Below are positions 43,005 to 53,813 of a stretch of 64,000 nt of DNA, piece after piece. Origin of the DNA: Prorocentrum cordatum (lineage: Eukaryota; Sar; Dinophyceae; Prorocentrales; Prorocentraceae); contig CAUYUJ010016894.1 in assembly GCA_963575745.1 (NCBI GenBank), positions 179,001-243,000 of the forward strand, in the 5' to 3' direction. The position numbers and the translations under genes were made by a program. The number at the start of each line of letters is the position of its first letter. The first letter of the stretch is position 1. The notes under the pieces are model-generated. The model did not search any database. It was not told the DNA's origin and saw only the letters and a list, made by a program, of their open reading frames with translations.

Positions 43005-44570
43005 TCAGTCAAACTCTGGGCCAAAGAAGAAGTGGTGCCAGGGGTACCTAACCAAACACGTCATAGTCTCGAAGCTGGCTGCCTTGGCGAGGTCAAGTGC
43101 CAGGCCTCGAAAGGCATCCCATTCGACGACGGCGATCTCTCTGGCGCAGAGCGCAGCGGCAAGACGGCCTGACCCCGAGGAGACCTCCACGGCGACCAGC
43201 TCTCGCCCCAGCCACACTCGGCCGAGGGCCGCGCGATGCTGCGGGCGAACAGATTGGGCAGCCTTCCTTCCTTGGCTGAGGCGCAGCCGCTCCTGGACGA
43301 TCGCGGGGGCCTGCGACACCTGCAGCGCCAGGCGGCCGTGCTTCTCGCGCCGCCTCGCCGACAGCCGCGCGCGCCACCTCCCCCGCCTGGCCGCCTCCTT
43401 GAGCGACCTGCGAACGATCCCGCCGCGACACGCCCCCCCGCGGCGCAAACAACACAGCGAGACCCCCGGGCGCTGAAGCCCAAGCACCGCCATCGCGCTC
43501 TCGAACTCTGCGCGCAGCCGCGCGCAGTCGAAACTCCAGAGCCGCTCGCGCGGCGCCTGCGAGGCCTTCAGGCGGCGCAGCACGAGCGCGCGCAAGAGGA
43601 GCTCGGGGACGTCCAGCGGCAGCGAGTCGTCCAACTCCCCAATCGCGCAAGGGACCTGTAGCTTCTCTGGATGCAGCAGCAGCGCCAAGCCGCCTCCCAG
43701 GCCCGGCGCTGGCGGCACCAGCTAAGAGGACTTCATGGCCAGCAGCTCGCCTGGGCGCAGGTAAAAGTGGAACGCCAAGCTAAGAGCGCAAGCCATCGTC
43801 GCCTCGCCCTCCAGCAGCAGTTGTTCGAGGACCCCGCACAGGACGAGCCAGCGCAGGGGCGGCCGAGACTGGCCCGGCCCCCTGCGCTTCCAGCCCAGCA
43901 GCGCCCGTAAGCTCTGCGGCAGCACCACCCGCAGCGGGCTCCCAAGCGCTGGCCTCGCCCACGGCAGGGCAGGCAGCAGCTTCGCGGCTCGGTTCGGCCC
44001 CATGCCCATCGCGGGCTCGTCGCCCAGGCACTGGAGCACCGCGTCGCCCCACTCCGCGGCCGCCCAGCTCGGCGGCGTCTCCAAGCCCAGCCAGGCACAG
44101 CTGCCACTCAGGCAGCGGAGGTAGGTCTGCCGCGCCGCGGGCCTCACGGCCTCCAACTCCAGGCCCGAAACACTCGAGCCCAGGAGGCGGTGCCCAGGCA
44201 GGGTCTTGGCCGCCGAGCACGAGGAGCTCCGCGCGCTCCCCCGGCGGCGCCCTGCACTGCGGCTGCGCCTCGGCGCCCGCGGCGCAGGCGGCAGCGGCCC
44301 CGGCGGCCCCCGCGGCGACGGGAGATCCCGGTGGCCGCGAGGCGCCAGGAGCAGGCGGCGCTCCATGACCCCGCAGACGGCGAGGCCCGAACCGCCTGGA
44401 CCGTCGGCGGGGTTCCGTTCGGAGGGAATACATCGTACTGACACCCAACAAGAAGATGCGAGCTCATGGGCCGCGATGTGACACAACTGAGCAAGGATGG
44501 GAAAGTGGGAGGCGCGACCTCCTGCAACTGCACAGCTGACGCATATGCTGACTGGCAAAGATAAGAGCAA
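43005..44570 (-). mobile_element. YR retroelement 2, 5'-truncated (RNase H end, YR, MT start)
   Basis: 522 codons in one frame, broken only by a TAG at 43722-43724. Order: the end of RNase H (CIPSERNPADGPGG, 44480-44400), a tyrosine recombinase with core-binding part (RPAARQTYLRCLSGSCAWL) and catalytic part (FHFYLRPGELLAM; LCCLRRGGACRGG; ARRGRWRARLSARRREKHGR), then the first motif of a methyltransferase (VEVSSGSGRLAAALCAREIA and VVEWD). In relatives the end of the YR reads RYEKHGRL; here the Tyr position is Arg, so the integrase is presumably dead. RT and gag are missing. It sits 0.5 kb downstream of element 1 on the same strand. Confidence 0.75.
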
Positions 44571-44865
44571 CTCTTTTTTAAAACAGCAGGGGCATGAATA
44601 TGACGAAAGCCTCGAAACGTCTCAGCCAAAGGTTAGAGTCTTTGCACACTCTCTCACTCCTCCCAGGGTGGGAGGGCGAGGGCCGAAGACTAGCAGGCAT
44701 TGTCTACATCACCGAATTCCAAAATCCCTAGCTCAAACCGTTCTAGAACATATAGAGCAACTCTGTTTTTCACATGGGACATGGATATGACGAAAGCCTC
44801 GAAACGTCTTAGCCAGAGGTTAAAGTCTTTGCACGCTCTCTCCCTCCTCCCCGAGTTTCCCGAGT
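44560..44865. repeat. ~105-bp direct repeat, offset 188 bp
   Basis: 44564-44670 and 44752-44863 share GAGCAACTCT, ATATGACGAAAGCCTCGAAA and TTTGCAC(A/G)CTCTCTC. It lies at the junction of the two YR elements and could be part of their termini. Confidence 0.8.
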
Positions 44866-45107
44866 TCGGGAGTTCTCTAGGGTTGGATGGGGGACGAGCA
44901 ATTGCTGAACCCGAGGGCAGCAATGCACGAGGCCGTGAGGGCCCGGATCAAACAGCGCGAGCTCAGGCGGATAAGCGGCAGCTGGACGGGCACGGGCGCT
45001 TCCTTCTAGCTAAAAGCGGGGGAGGCCTGCACGTGAGCAAACACCGTTCCGGCCCAGGCATTTTCTACACAGGTCTCTGACATCATCAACTTCAAAGTGG
45101 CAAAACA

Positions 45108-45660
45108 TTATTCTAGTTGGCTTTTTTTTACAAGAGGCTCTAAATTGAAATTGATCCAACTCAACAAGGTGGACCTTTGGAAGGTAGGGGCTTGGATTTC
45201 ACGAGTGCGCCACAACCGAGACGTGTGCGGGTGCTCGAGAACTGCTGGGATCTTCGGCTGGTGAAACAAGACAAACAGGCCTATGGCAGCTCTGGCGATC
45301 CGGTTCCCCTCTCTGACCTTATCCACGTGCGGCCCGCTCAGCAGCTGCCTAGGCAAGCCCCAGGGCTCCTCCTGAGAGCGGATCTTCGACGCGCGGCCAC
45401 GCGCGATGGAAAACGTTTGGCACGATGGAGCCAGGGCGGCCGCCAGGATGAAGCCGCGCCGGGCCTCGCGTCTGATGGCAGCAAGCACCTTCGGATCGGC
45501 GAGGCCCTGCCACACCGGGCCACGAGCCTAGGCCCAGCTACGAGCTCTGAACCCGAGCCTCTCCCCGGCCTTCGAGATACATCTGCTGCCAGCGAAAAGG
45601 TCCGCCACGTAGCGCCCCTTCAGAGCAAAGCGCTGGGCCGCGAGCCGCTTAGCCCGGCAG
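45108..45660 (-). pseudogene. YR element 1, DNA-methyltransferase-like domain
   Basis: GRYVADLFAGSRCISKAGER is the SAM-binding motif (usual form DLFAGSGGVS), followed by a TAG at 45528-45530, then in the same frame ILAAALAPSCQTFSIARGRA (the PPC-type loop with the catalytic Cys, PP changed to PS), SQEEPWGLPRQL and IPAVLEHPHTSRLW (the ENP-like motif, here EHP). It resembles C5-cytosine methyltransferase folds. Its substrate is unknown. Confidence 0.72.
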
Positions 45661-45676
45661 CCGCGGAACGCGCGCC

Positions 45677-47160
45677 TCAGCCCGAGGCGCGAGCCTGCCA
45701 GGTCAGCATCTCATGCTGGAAGCGGACCAGATGGGCGAGGCCCAGCATGATCTGCACGAGGCGCGCCTCGCAGGCCTCGCACAGCCGCCTCTGGTCAGAG
45801 GGGTAGCGCTCGCACTCGGCGCTGAGGCGGCGGCTGTGCTCGCACCGATGCATGCTCCTCGCCTGAGCCCAGCACCCGCGGCGCCGGGCCTCCTCGAGCG
45901 CGCGGGCACGGCGGCTCACGTCGATGCTCGCCCAGGAGCGACGCAGCTGGTAGAGCGCCAGCTTTCCGGCGCCGGCCTCGGCCGCGGACAGCGCCGCGGC
46001 CGCCGAGAGCTCCTGGCAGTTGCGGCCACAGCTTCGCCGTTCCCCCAGCTCACCGCAGGCGGGCGAGGAGAGGGCCCAAACCTCGCAGGCAACTCGAGCC
46101 CAACAGGCAGCCCTCGTCGCAGCGGTCCGTCTTGCTCGGTCTGCCGCCCCCCCCCGGGTGCGCGAGAAGGCCCCAGCTGTCCACGGTCGCGCGCGACGGA
46201 GGGGCCAGGTCGCACTTCCGGGCTGCCAGGAGGGAAGAGGGCCGCGAATAAGCTGAGAGGCCGACCGCCAAGAACAGGGCCATGAGCGGCAGCCCCATGT
46301 CCACCAAGTGCCACGGCACGGCCGCCCAGACTGCGAGGGGCAAGGCCCGGCGAGCACGGGACGGAGTCAGCCGCCTCCAGGCCTTCAGAGCCCGCCAGGC
46401 GCGCGGCAACGCCTGGCCTCCCCGGCGGCCAAAGGCCAGGTGCCTGTCCACAAGCGCGGCCCCGGTCTGGCCCCCGAGGCTGCTTTGCTCCCCCGCCAAG
46501 TACATCGCGGTGAAGTAGTCGAAGAGAAGGCAGTCCACATGCTCGCTCTTGGCCTTCGACAGCTCCTCGTCGGTCAGGCCTGCATGCGAGTGAGAACAAT
46601 CGAGGCATTTGGCATACCAGTCTCTCGTGCGGCGCGTCGCAGCCAGGCGCTCCAGCAGCGCGCCTCCCTCCAGGATGCCCTGCATGACCATGCCCGCATA
46701 GAGCCTCGCTCGGCGCCGGCGCCGGGAGTCCTGGAGGCAGCGAGTCCTCCGCTGAGCCGCGCCCGCGCGGTTCACCACGCTGTCGCAGCCGCTCGCGTCG
46801 AACCCGCCCTCGTCGCCCGCCGCGCCGTCGCCAGCGGAGGCCCCGGGCGCGAGGCCCCCGAGCGTCGGCGGGGGGTGCAGCGGCGGTCCCACAGGGCAGC
46901 TGCCCTGAGCCCGGACACTCCTCGCCTTCGGCGGGGGCGGACCCGGTCTCCCGAGGGCCTATGCCTTCGCCTTCGCGGCCGGCAGCGGCTTCGGGCGCGC
47001 GGCCGGGCCAGCGCCCGGTCTCGGGAGGGACCGAGCGGGCGCCCGAGGGCCCGCCTTCGCCGGCGGCCGCGGGGGCCGCAGCACCCGAGCCCGCATCGGG
47101 GGCAGAGGGTTCCTCAGCGATGCTGGCGAGGCGAGCTAACTGATCGATTGAGCCAAAACA
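45677..47160 (-). pseudogene. YR element 1, tyrosine recombinase
   Basis: A low-complexity linker (46892-47160) is followed by a basic stretch, then the core-binding part (HVDCLLFDYFTAMYLAGEQS; LPRAWRALKAWRRLTPSRAR) and the catalytic part (AVGLSAYSRPSSLLAARKCD with Arg; after a frameshift near 46100, LALYQLRRSWASIDVSRRAR and RRRGCWAQARSMHRCEHSRR). The Tyr expected in ...RYEHSGRL is Cys. It would join the circular cDNA to the chromosome; here it is dead. Confidence 0.78.
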
Positions 47161-47161
47161 G

Positions 47162-48520
47162 CTATGGAGAGAAGAAGGTGGCTGAAGCACTGTGCCTAAC
47201 CTGCTGATCCAGGACATCGGATAATAAGTTAGACGAGACTTCGGAATGATCGCGGCCCCCGGCATCACTCCGGTTAAACTCCGAGGGAATCCACCTGAAA
47301 AAAGTAGGGAATGCCCAGAGCGAGGGCGCACGCGTTGAAGCAACGGATCTGCACCAACAACTTAAAGTCGTGACTCCTCGAGCGGGCGAAAGCGAGAACC
47401 ACCGCCATGTTATCACTCAAGAAGAGCTGTCTGATGCACGCGCCGCGTCTAGTTCGAGCGAGCCTGCGAATGACCTTGACCAGGACCCAGGCCTCCAGCA
47501 CTTGGATGCCCCCCCCTAAAGCCCAGACCCCCTTCCGGACGGTCTTCCACGCGGAGCCGCGGAGGAGCTGCCAGGGGACCGCAGGAAAATCCGCCAAGAC
47601 CTCCCAGTCGCCACGGCTACACCCGCCCCCTAGCAGCTGGCTTCTCCACTCGCCGGCGTCGCCACGGAAGAGGCGGGCGGAGGCGAGCGCGGATTCTCGG
47701 GCCGAGCGGGGGCCAACGCGTTTGAAAAGAGAGCGCTCGGAGACACAGCCTACGCGGGCCACCTGCGGAGGGTCCCGAAAACTTTGGGCCATCGCCCAGC
47801 CCGCCAGGCTGGCGTCGGTCTCCAGGACACACGGGTTCCAGGGGGCCCACCAGTCCTGGCCCAAAAGCAAGAAGATTCCACGAAAGGCCCGGAGCTCCTC
47901 GACCACCTCGGGCCATATTGCGCCCGTCGAGATACTGCGTTGATATACATTTACAAACAATGTGAAAAATCGAAAGGGATTCACGAGCTGCCAAGCCACA
48001 GAAGGTGCAATGCCCGTCCAAGGGCTCGGCCGCTGCAGCGACCCCGAGCCAGAAGAGCCAATCAGCCCTCGCTCGAGCTTCCAGAAGCGGGCCGAGGTCA
48101 CGCCTGAACGGAGACGGACCCCATCCAGCTCCGCGCCGAGGGCCTCGCCCGCGCCGCCGTGGGACTCCGACTTGTGAAGGGCCAGGCCGACCGGCTCGAA
48201 CAGGTGGCTCCACTCGGACACCACCCTGTCGCTGAGGGAGGCGTCGTCGCTGCCCGCGCCCAGGTTGTCCACGTAGACGTAGGCCCCGCCGACGCCGCGG
48301 GCTGAGGCGCGCAGCACGAAGGCCTCCGCCTGGTCCTGCATCAAGGGCTGCCCTCTATCGGCCGGCACCGCCTCCTGGAGGCCGAGGCTCCAGCAGACCC
48401 TGTCATCGTTGGCGGCCTGGGCCAGGTACAGGGACCACTCGAAGCCCATCTGCGGGGACAGCCAGGCAAGGCCGCACCGGCGTGTCTGGAGCAGCCCCTG
48501 CAGGGAGGCCGGCAACTGAC
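47162..48520 (-). pseudogene. YR element 1, RT C-terminal half and RNase H
   Basis: Motif B region SPQMGFEWSLYLAQAAND; motif C YVYVDNLGAGS, where the usual YxDD is YVDN. The RNase H part has CVLETDASLAGWAMAQ, LFLSDNMAVVLAFARSRS and, after a frameshift near 47290, RWIPSEFNRSDAGGRD (the W.PSE.N..D end motif). It makes and trims the cDNA. Confidence 0.82.
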
Positions 48521-49224
48521 AGCCCCTCGAGCGCATGTCTAGGGACGGCCGGCAGGCAGAAGTATCGGCCGAGGTCCTCGCGAACACGCATCCTGTAGAA
48601 GCAATCCTTGACGTCGGTCGTGGTCACGCACACGGTGAAGGCGTCCAGCAGGCGGCGCCCCTCGTCGGACGACGGATGGACTCCGGGCGGCAGCTCAACC
48701 TCGACGCGCCCGAACCCCTCGCTGCTCAGGAGCCGCGCGGACGGGGGCGCCTTGAAGTGGCCGTTGCTGCGCCTCGCGTCGATGATCAGTCGCAGTGCGC
48801 CGCTCGCCTTCGCAACGAAAAAGAGGCCCACCGATTCGGCGGGTCTTGAAGTCACTCCGAGAAGTCCGCGTCTGATAAGGCCCCGCGCAAAGGCGCGGTA
48901 AGATATAGGGTTCCTCTTCAGCACGGGGCCCATGTAAAGACGGGGCATGCTGTCGAAGTCCACTGTCTCCGGCTCCAACCTCATTCGCTTATAGTCCCCC
49001 TCCAAAAAGTGGCGGCAGTCAGGGCTCACGATGTCCTCGAGGAAGCGGCGCTCCAGCGCGCTCTCAGGCAGCGAGACCTTGCCGGGCTGGTAGGCGACGA
49101 GATTCCTTGGGGCCGAGTCCGTCTTGCATACGGACTGCCCCCAGAGCAGCTCCCTGAGGGCTGCCTCCGCCATCGGCAACACCTGAGGGGCTGCGGCCTG
49201 GCGCCGATGAGCCTCGCGAAGCAA
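48403..49224 (-). pseudogene. YR element 1, reverse transcriptase N-terminal half
   Basis: YMGPVLKRNPISYRAFARGL leads to the finger part GLFFVAKASGALRLIIDARR (the KK.G..R.i.D block) and motif A TTTDVKDCFYRMRV with its Asp. Frame breaks near 48510, after GRYFCLPAV. Confidence 0.8.
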
Positions 49225-49696
49225 ATGCTGCTGAAGGGCTGCGCGCGTATCCAGGGTCGACGCGCCTGGACTCGGTGAAGAAGACGCGCCCTGAAGCCGG
49301 CCATCCAGTTCAGGCTGGTCAGAGCACGATTCACCAATTCAACCTCATGCTGTCGCACGTGAATCCCGCGCTGAGACCTGCGCCCGCGGGCAAGGTCGCC
49401 CTGCTCCATCATCAGCGGCACAGGGAACAGGTCTCTCAAAATCGGACGGCGGCTGCGGCGAGGCTCGGGCCAAATATGTTCCCAGCCGGGGGGGCCATTC
49501 CCCCGGCCAAGCCGTCTCGGCCATGACTGGGCTGGCGGGGGGGGCCCAGACCCGCGCCCGCGGCCTCGGCCACGGCCCGCCCCTTGTCCGCCCCGCCGGC
49601 CCCTGCGGCGCCACCGCCGCTGCTGGTCTCCTTGGCCGCCGCGCCCTGAACGACACAAGCGTCGACGGCCTCCGCCTTCTTCATCGACTGCTCCAC

Positions 49697-50772
49697 CTCC
49701 CAGTCCTCCTTGGCGCGGCGGGAGGCGTGGCGCCTCAGCGCCGGCGCCGGCAGCTCGTCCGCGTCGCCCAGCGGCGAAAGGTACTTGGCGTTGGCGAAAG
49801 GAGGAGCACCACCGCGCTAGTAGGCGTCGACGATCGCGTCGAGGCGGCGCACGATCACCTCGAGGCAGGCGAGACCGCCCAGGTCCACCTGGTCAAAGCA
49901 CCCAGCCTCCTCGAGCGCCTCAACCGAAGGCCGGAGTTCGCAGGCCACGCGGTCGGTCGGCGCGATATCCCCCCCCCTCAGGAACTTCTCCAGCCACGCC
50001 CTCGGCCAGCCCGAGGTGCGGCACATCATCTTGCAAGTGTGGAGGCACGTCAAGCCTCCCTCCAGTCGCCGGCGGCCCCAGTCGTAGCTTACCGACTCGC
50101 TGACGGCCTTCCTGAACTCCTTGAAGCGCTCAACCTGGTCGCCCCATTCGCCCCAGAGGGCGCGGGCGTCGTCGCCGCCCGAGTCATCGAGCTTCGAGGC
50201 CATCGGGGCGGCCTCGGCGGGACCGGCCCCCGCGTCGGCGGCATCAGCGGCCCCTCCGCCGTTCGGAGCGGGCCCGTCGCCGAAGGCCGGGGATCCATCG
50301 CCGAGAGCAGCTGCGGGAGGCGGCACCTCCGGGAGGCGGCTCAGCTCGGCAACGCGCCGCGCCGCCCAGTCGGCCACCACGACCTCCGCGATCTGCCCCA
50401 CCCACATGGCCCGGCCGCGCCGAACCGAAGGGCATCGACCCCCTCTCCGATCAAGGCCTCCTTCGAGGCGTCCACGACTGCGCCAACGTCGAGCCCCGCG
50501 ACGGGCTCAGCCAGCACCCACACGTGACACTCCAGCGGCGGCGCGGGCGCACCCGTCGGGGCCGCCGCCAGCACGCCGGCCGCATCGCCGTCCACGAGAG
50601 GCAGCGCCTGCTTGTCGCGGAGCCAGCGACGCGCGCCCGGAGGAGGAAGCCACGGCAGCACCTCAGCGCTGTCCAGCAGGGCGCCCGACAGGAGCTCCAC
50701 CTGGGACGGCCCCTCCGCGGTCTTCTGTCCGCGCGCCTCCATCGCCCCCCTGCGCTCGTCGGCCAACTCCAC
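49697..50772 (-). pseudogene. YR element 1, gag-like region
   Basis: Two frames. 50772-50400 has WLRDKQALPLVDGDAAGVLA and CHVWVLAEPVAGLDVGAVVD. After a frameshift near 50400 come VERFKEFRKAVSESVSYDW, LTCLHTCKMMCRTSGWPRAW, VDLGGLACLEVIVRRLDAIV and YLSPLGDADELPAPALRRHA. I recognise this as the N-terminal protein carried by abundant dinoflagellate RT elements. Its role as capsid-like protein is inferred from its place before RT. A stop lies at 49817. Confidence 0.65.
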
Positions 50773-50804
50773 CAGCCGGCCGAGCGTGGGCCAACCCAGT
50801 GGTC

Positions 50805-50975
50805 CGCAGGATCTGTTTTTTAGATCCGTGGTTGTTGGTGGTCAGGATCTATTTTGAAACGTTTTCACTATTCAGATCTATTTTACGCATTCAGATCTAT
50901 TTTATGAGTTGTAGAGAATTCTGCCAGCATTGCAAAAATAGATCGGACGTTGCAAAATAGATCCGCCATGTGTTT
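50805..50975. repeat. GATCTATTTT words in both orientations
   Basis: CAGGATCTGTTTTTTAGATC, then AGGATCTATTTTG, CAGATCTATTTTA (twice, 20 bp apart), and on the other strand AAAATAGATC twice (50936 and 50956). They start right at the 5' limit of YR element 1. Confidence 0.7.
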
Positions 50976-50999
50976 CATCATCATATTCGGACACTGGCG

Positions 51000-52534
51000 C
51001 TTAATATTTCGAGCATGCGCGTCAGCGTCAGCATTTCTGGGGGCGCCAAGGTGGCGAGATGGTAGCGGCAGAAACTGGGCGCCCGAGAAGGGAAGATGAA
51101 GCGGAGGAGGGAGAACGGGAAGAGGGGTATAATGAGGAGGGGAATACTGATTATGCGGAGCGGGATGGGGACAATACGGAATAACATTCGCACGTTTATT
51201 TGGGAAACGAATCGAGGGAGGAGCAGCGCTGGCACACGTTTGCTGAGTTTTTTTTTTTTTTTTTCCGGGGGGGGGGGGGGGGGGGCGCGTCAAGGAGGGG
51301 CAGTCGTGTAACAAGTTGTTGGCAGAACCGATTGTCGAAATCTCGCGACGAGGCCCGCTTACATGACATGTACACGCGAATCGACATGACACTACAGAAT
51401 CGAACACCATTTGCCCAACTGGGCAATTCCACACCGCAGTGTTTGGTTGTCAGTTTGTAAACTGGTGGGGGGGCATGGAAGGGTGGCAACGTTTCGGACT
51501 GGCCACGCGCTGTTAGTAAAACGAGCAGTCTTGCAGAGCATGCGAGGGAGATGCGCCGAGGAAAGGGGGAGAGGAAAACCGCTTAGGAGAGGAAAGGGGA
51601 AGCAGAGGACGGACGATGAGAGGGGACGGGAGAGGCGGAGGAAGCACGAAGAGCGCGATAACCGCTCCAACTCGAGGGCGCCCATCCCGCCGAGGGCCGA
51701 TTCCCGTCGCGCACATTAAGGTGCACGACGGGAATCGCTTACGCAGTATCGTAGAGCGCCGGCATTGTTATATTCCCTCGTGCGTTTTCCTTGTTTGTCT
51801 TGCCGTTCCCTCTGAGCTTTTTTTTTCGTGCTCCTGTGTTATTGTGAGCGGAGGTTCTTCCTTAAAAAAAGCCTCTCGGGGGCCTCGCGGATTTTTTATG
51901 GGCCTCTGAAGGCTTTTGCTGGAGGCTCTCGGGGGTCTCACGAATCCGCAATCCGTGTCATGGGCCTCTGAAGGCTTCTGTTGGAGGCGCATTGGGCGCA
52001 TGTTTGGGGTCTGTGGTGGTCTCCTGGGGCAACATTGCTGCAAGTCCCAGCCTGATACGACGCATATGTTATCAGGGAGGGGTGGCCAACCCGTGTTATG
52101 CTTTTGTTAGTTTTTTTCAAGTCGTCCTGGTTGAGACGCGGCAGCAGAGGGTCAAACGTGCCCATCTGCAGCGACAGCGTCGACCGAGACACTATGGCAA
52201 CACATGTGCCAGGAATCAGGCATTAAATAATTGTTGAAGTGAGCAACGTGCCATCGCTGAACATGTCCCAAGATTCGTCGTCTCGTACGGTTGGTACAGT
52301 GCGTCGTCGTCGTCGTCGGCGTCGTGCCCTTGGTCAGTGTTAATGGTGCATCGCCCGTTCGCCATCTATGACCCCGTTCCTGCCCGTTTCCATCATCACG
52401 TCGTCCGTAACGTTTGCCGATTTTCCCACCCCTTCCCCCAGATAGCCCAATCCCAGCATGGTCCTTCCCACCCCGTCATTATCAATTCACCCCATCATCA
52501 TGCACTCTGGGACTGGATGCTCCACATCCGCTGC
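51000..52534. other. No gene seen; T20/G20 tract at 51248-51287
   Basis: Mixed sequence. A run of about 20 T passes directly through CC into about 20 G. A 62-bp duplication with TGGGCCTCTGAAGGCTT lies at 51898-52000. Confidence 0.55.
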
Positions 52535-53254
52535 TCAATGCCACTGCGAATCCTGTGGGAACTGCGAGCCATCCTCAGGGTACTCGGGCAGCGTGCCAAG
52601 GTCGGATGATGGAGCGGGCGCTGGCTCTGGGGGAGCGACGCCGAAACGCTCGAGCACGCCTCCAAAACTCTGCCGATCTGTCACTTCATCGGACAGCTTC
52701 GGCCTTTTGACCGCAAACTGATTCGCGTCGCCAGACTTATCACCGCCATGGCTGGCCTCACGAATCTGTGAAACGTTGGCAGTCGCACTAGGCTTCTGGC
52801 CATCAGCATCGACAGCAACATCTGCAATACTCGGCATGCTCACGCCTGACCCTGAAGCTCCGCTTGGCTGCTCTAGAACACGAGGTGGCGGATCACGAAA
52901 GTACACTGTAATTGTCGGTGGCGGCTGTGGCTGATGCTCATCATGCTGGATGGCTGGATCTGGCTCTGTAGAGTCGTCTGACGATGGCGATTCGGGAACT
53001 GCGATCGGAGTAGGGTTGAGAGGTAGCTTCACCGATGTCATGCGCGGCAGGGCCTGTGGTTCTCCGCTGGCAGCATCCTTGATTAATGTGTGAAGCTCGC
53101 GGCGTTCTTCGTTGGGGTCCACCGGCTTAGACTTGACCTCGATGAGAATGTGAACGTTCACGACCTCGCGCCTGCAGAACCCAGGCGGGAGGTCTGCCAG
53201 GTTGATGGTAATGCGAGGATGAATGTCCATGTCTATGTCGCGCGTGTTGCTCAT
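52535..53254 (-). CDS. Unknown acidic, Pro/Ser-rich protein
   Basis: 239 codons from the ATG at 53254; the frame stays open to 53419, but the extra N-terminus is His-rich and less coding-like. The N-terminal third looks folded (ITINLADLPPGFCRREVVNV). The rest is low-complexity with many Pro, Ser, Asp and Glu and a short basic motif VKRPKLSDEV that could be a nuclear signal. I recognise no family. First in the series of minus-strand ORFs from 52.5 to 63.3 kb. Confidence 0.5.
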   Translation of the reverse strand: MSNTRDIDMDIHPRITINLADLPPGFCRREVVNVHILIEVKSKPVDPNEERRELHTLIKDAASGEPQALPRMTSVKLPLNPTPIAVPESPSSDDSTEPDPAIQHDEHQPQPPPTITVYFRDPPPRVLEQPSGASGSGVSMPSIADVAVDADGQKPSATANVSQIREASHGGDKSGDANQFAVKRPKLSDEVTDRQSFGGVLERFGVAPPEPAPAPSSDLGTLPEYPEDGSQFPQDSQWH

Positions 53255-53813
53255 GGGCAATGTGTGTTTATGAGCGTGTGGCTGTGTATGATGTGGCGCA
53301 GCGCCTTGATGCACGCCTCGAGCCACAACGCTGCTGTGAGCGAGCCAATCTGAAACCGCACATTCGAACGCGTTCGAACTTGGGGCCCATGTGTCGTGGA
53401 TGGTGCATGTATCTCGCATCTAGGTGCAAACTAGTGTTTCTTCTGTTCTCGGGACACCCTTTCCAACCTGATCAAACGTGTGCCCGCTCCAACTTAAATG
53501 CTGCGCGTAGGTTGCCTACACACATTGCACTCTGGAAAACTATGCCCTGATGCTTCGTGAGACTGCGCTCACGCACGGACGACCCAATCAAACGGCAGGA
53601 CTTGCAGATGGACGCGGCCGTGCATGTAAGCATGTCTGCGGGCACAGTCTAAGCAAACCAACGCCTCGGACACGCGGGACTTTGCAGCAGCTGGTTCTGC
53701 ACCACCTGCGTAAATGCCACAGTGCGAGTCTGAAAAAGTTGAAACCAGCACGCGCAGTTCAAATTTGCGCACAGCGGTCAGAACACACACCGTCGGACAC
53801 CCCCAACAAGCAC

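Larger units (their letters stand above)
45108..50820 (-). mobile_element. YR retroelement 1 (gag-RT-RNase H-YR-MT), broken
   Basis: About 5.7 kb on the minus strand with all parts of a tyrosine-recombinase retrotransposon in recognisable order (see the part entries). At least five frameshifts and one stop break it. No LTRs were seen. The cluster of GATCTATTTT words at 50805-50975 sits at its 5' side and the 188-bp-offset repeat at its 3' side. Elements of the DIRS/Ngaro group also use a YR instead of a DDE integrase. The order RT-RH-YR-MT differs from DIRS1, in which MT follows RH and the YR is a separate ORF. Confidence 0.8.

Noticed and set aside
47147-47167. Second spliced-leader-like match on the minus strand
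   Set aside because: 17 of 21 bases match, but it lies inside the YR element's coding region (HSCFGSIDQLA reading) and not at a 5' end; probably chance.
43005-50820. LTR retrotransposon with DDE integrase
   Set aside because: No long terminal repeats and no HHCC/DDE integrase motifs; a tyrosine recombinase is present instead.
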